Source: Myxococcus eversor (GTDB taxonomy: Bacteria > Myxococcota > Myxococcia > Myxococcales > Myxococcaceae). From it: a stretch of 64,000 nucleotides of DNA. The stretch spans positions 121,002-185,001 of the forward strand of contig NZ_JAAIXY010000027.1 of the NCBI RefSeq assembly GCF_010894455.1. The letters run 5' to 3'. This document shows positions 63,816 through 64,000 of this stretch, piece after piece. Every line of letters begins with the position of its first letter. Within the stretch, counting starts at the first letter, position 1. Under the pieces are notes generated by a model. It was given only the letters and a program-made list of their open reading frames with translations, was not told where the DNA came from and ran no database searches. Both the position numbers and the translations under genes were made by a program.

Positions 63816-64000
63816 ATGAATCGCTGACGTAACCGTTCACGGCGCAGGCCGGCGGAAAGGTGAACTGAGGTTGCGTGCCGGGTAGCAGTGAGGGTGCGGG
63901 AGTGCCGTGGAGCTGAGCTTCGACGGAGGCGGTGAGATAGTCGAGCACGTTGCGCTCCTGCTTCCTGAGACTCATCACGGCGGTGAGGATGCGTGCGACG
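63703..64000 (-). mobile_element. C-terminal end of an IS66-family transposase, running off the window
   Basis: From the right edge to about 63880 the minus strand encodes VARILTAVMSLRKQERNVL and LDYLTASVEAQLHGTPAPSLLP, matching the typical C-terminal end of IS66 TnpC transposases. The frame stays open to 63703 with sequence that does not look like the family, which suggests that the natural stop is lost. The 5' part lies outside the window, so completeness cannot be judged. No terminal inverted repeat was identified inside the window. Confidence 0.65.

Overview
The window is about 70% GC with strong G/C preference at third codon positions and genes packed on both strands. A Hanks-type Ser/Thr kinase with a long Pro/Ala tail, many secreted or lipid-anchored proteins, a TIGR04551-like outer-membrane protein, a SafC-like O-methyltransferase and several paralogous accessory families suggest a chromosome of a predatory deltaproteobacterium (Myxococcota, probably Myxococcaceae). 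This is inferred from gene content; there is no rRNA in the window.

Layout. Positions 1-7.8 kb: edge of a Cys-rich gene, an O-methyltransferase, a lipoprotein M1 aminopeptidase, RNase D, then ttcA - TerB-like protein - PhnD-like protein, and a GFA-type zinc protein. 7.8-18.3 kb (minus strand): a Ser/Thr kinase, a large multi-Ig lipoprotein ending in a degenerate vWA-like domain, an alpha/beta hydrolase, a 59-aa protein, an SF1 helicase and a subtilase. 18.5-21.5 kb: a P-loop kinase coupled to a 96-aa protein, a transglutaminase-like lipoprotein candidate, a DUF350 membrane protein, a 33-bp tandem repeat and a doubly broken NlpC/P60 gene. 21.5-34.5 kb: GT39 glycosyltransferase, a YyaL/SSP411 thioredoxin-domain protein, a transglutaminase, an overlapping ATP-grasp/GNAT pair, an HD phosphohydrolase coupled to a Nudix-MBL fusion, and an FTR1-cytochrome c fusion. 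34.5-46 kb: thyA-folA, a cobalamin adenosyltransferase, queG, an EamA transporter, a GH114-like lipoprotein, an R2K-type ATP-grasp, a twin-Cx3C secreted protein, an MTAP-family phosphorylase, a BrkB membrane protein, an M48 lipoprotein peptidase and mutM.

46-54 kb holds an outer-membrane protein followed by lptM-lysA-dapA-dapB-FAH-folK-TPR, where most junctions are 4-bp start/stop overlaps. This looks like one operon joining diaminopimelate/lysine synthesis (peptidoglycan precursor), an LPS-assembly lipoprotein and a folate enzyme. kdsD (LPS Kdo precursor) converges on it. 55-59 kb is an energy block: transaldolase, an acyl-CoA dehydrogenase behind a perfect 8-2-8 palindrome, and etfB-etfA, which would accept its electrons. 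59-64 kb: a Coa1-like protein, a degenerate S24/S26-GNAT fusion, an EamA transporter, an MBL exonuclease-like protein, a MOSC protein, and at the right edge a lower-GC patch with an orphan ORF and the C-terminal end of an IS66-type transposase.

No CRISPR array, tRNA, rRNA or complete insertion sequence was recognised. Most of the window is ordinary housekeeping. The parts most worth a second look are the ATP-grasp/GNAT overlap, the HD + Nudix-MBL pair, the peptidase-like/GNAT fusion, the mirror-symmetric twin-Cx3C protein, the broken NlpC/P60 gene and the operator-like palindrome before the acyl-CoA dehydrogenase.
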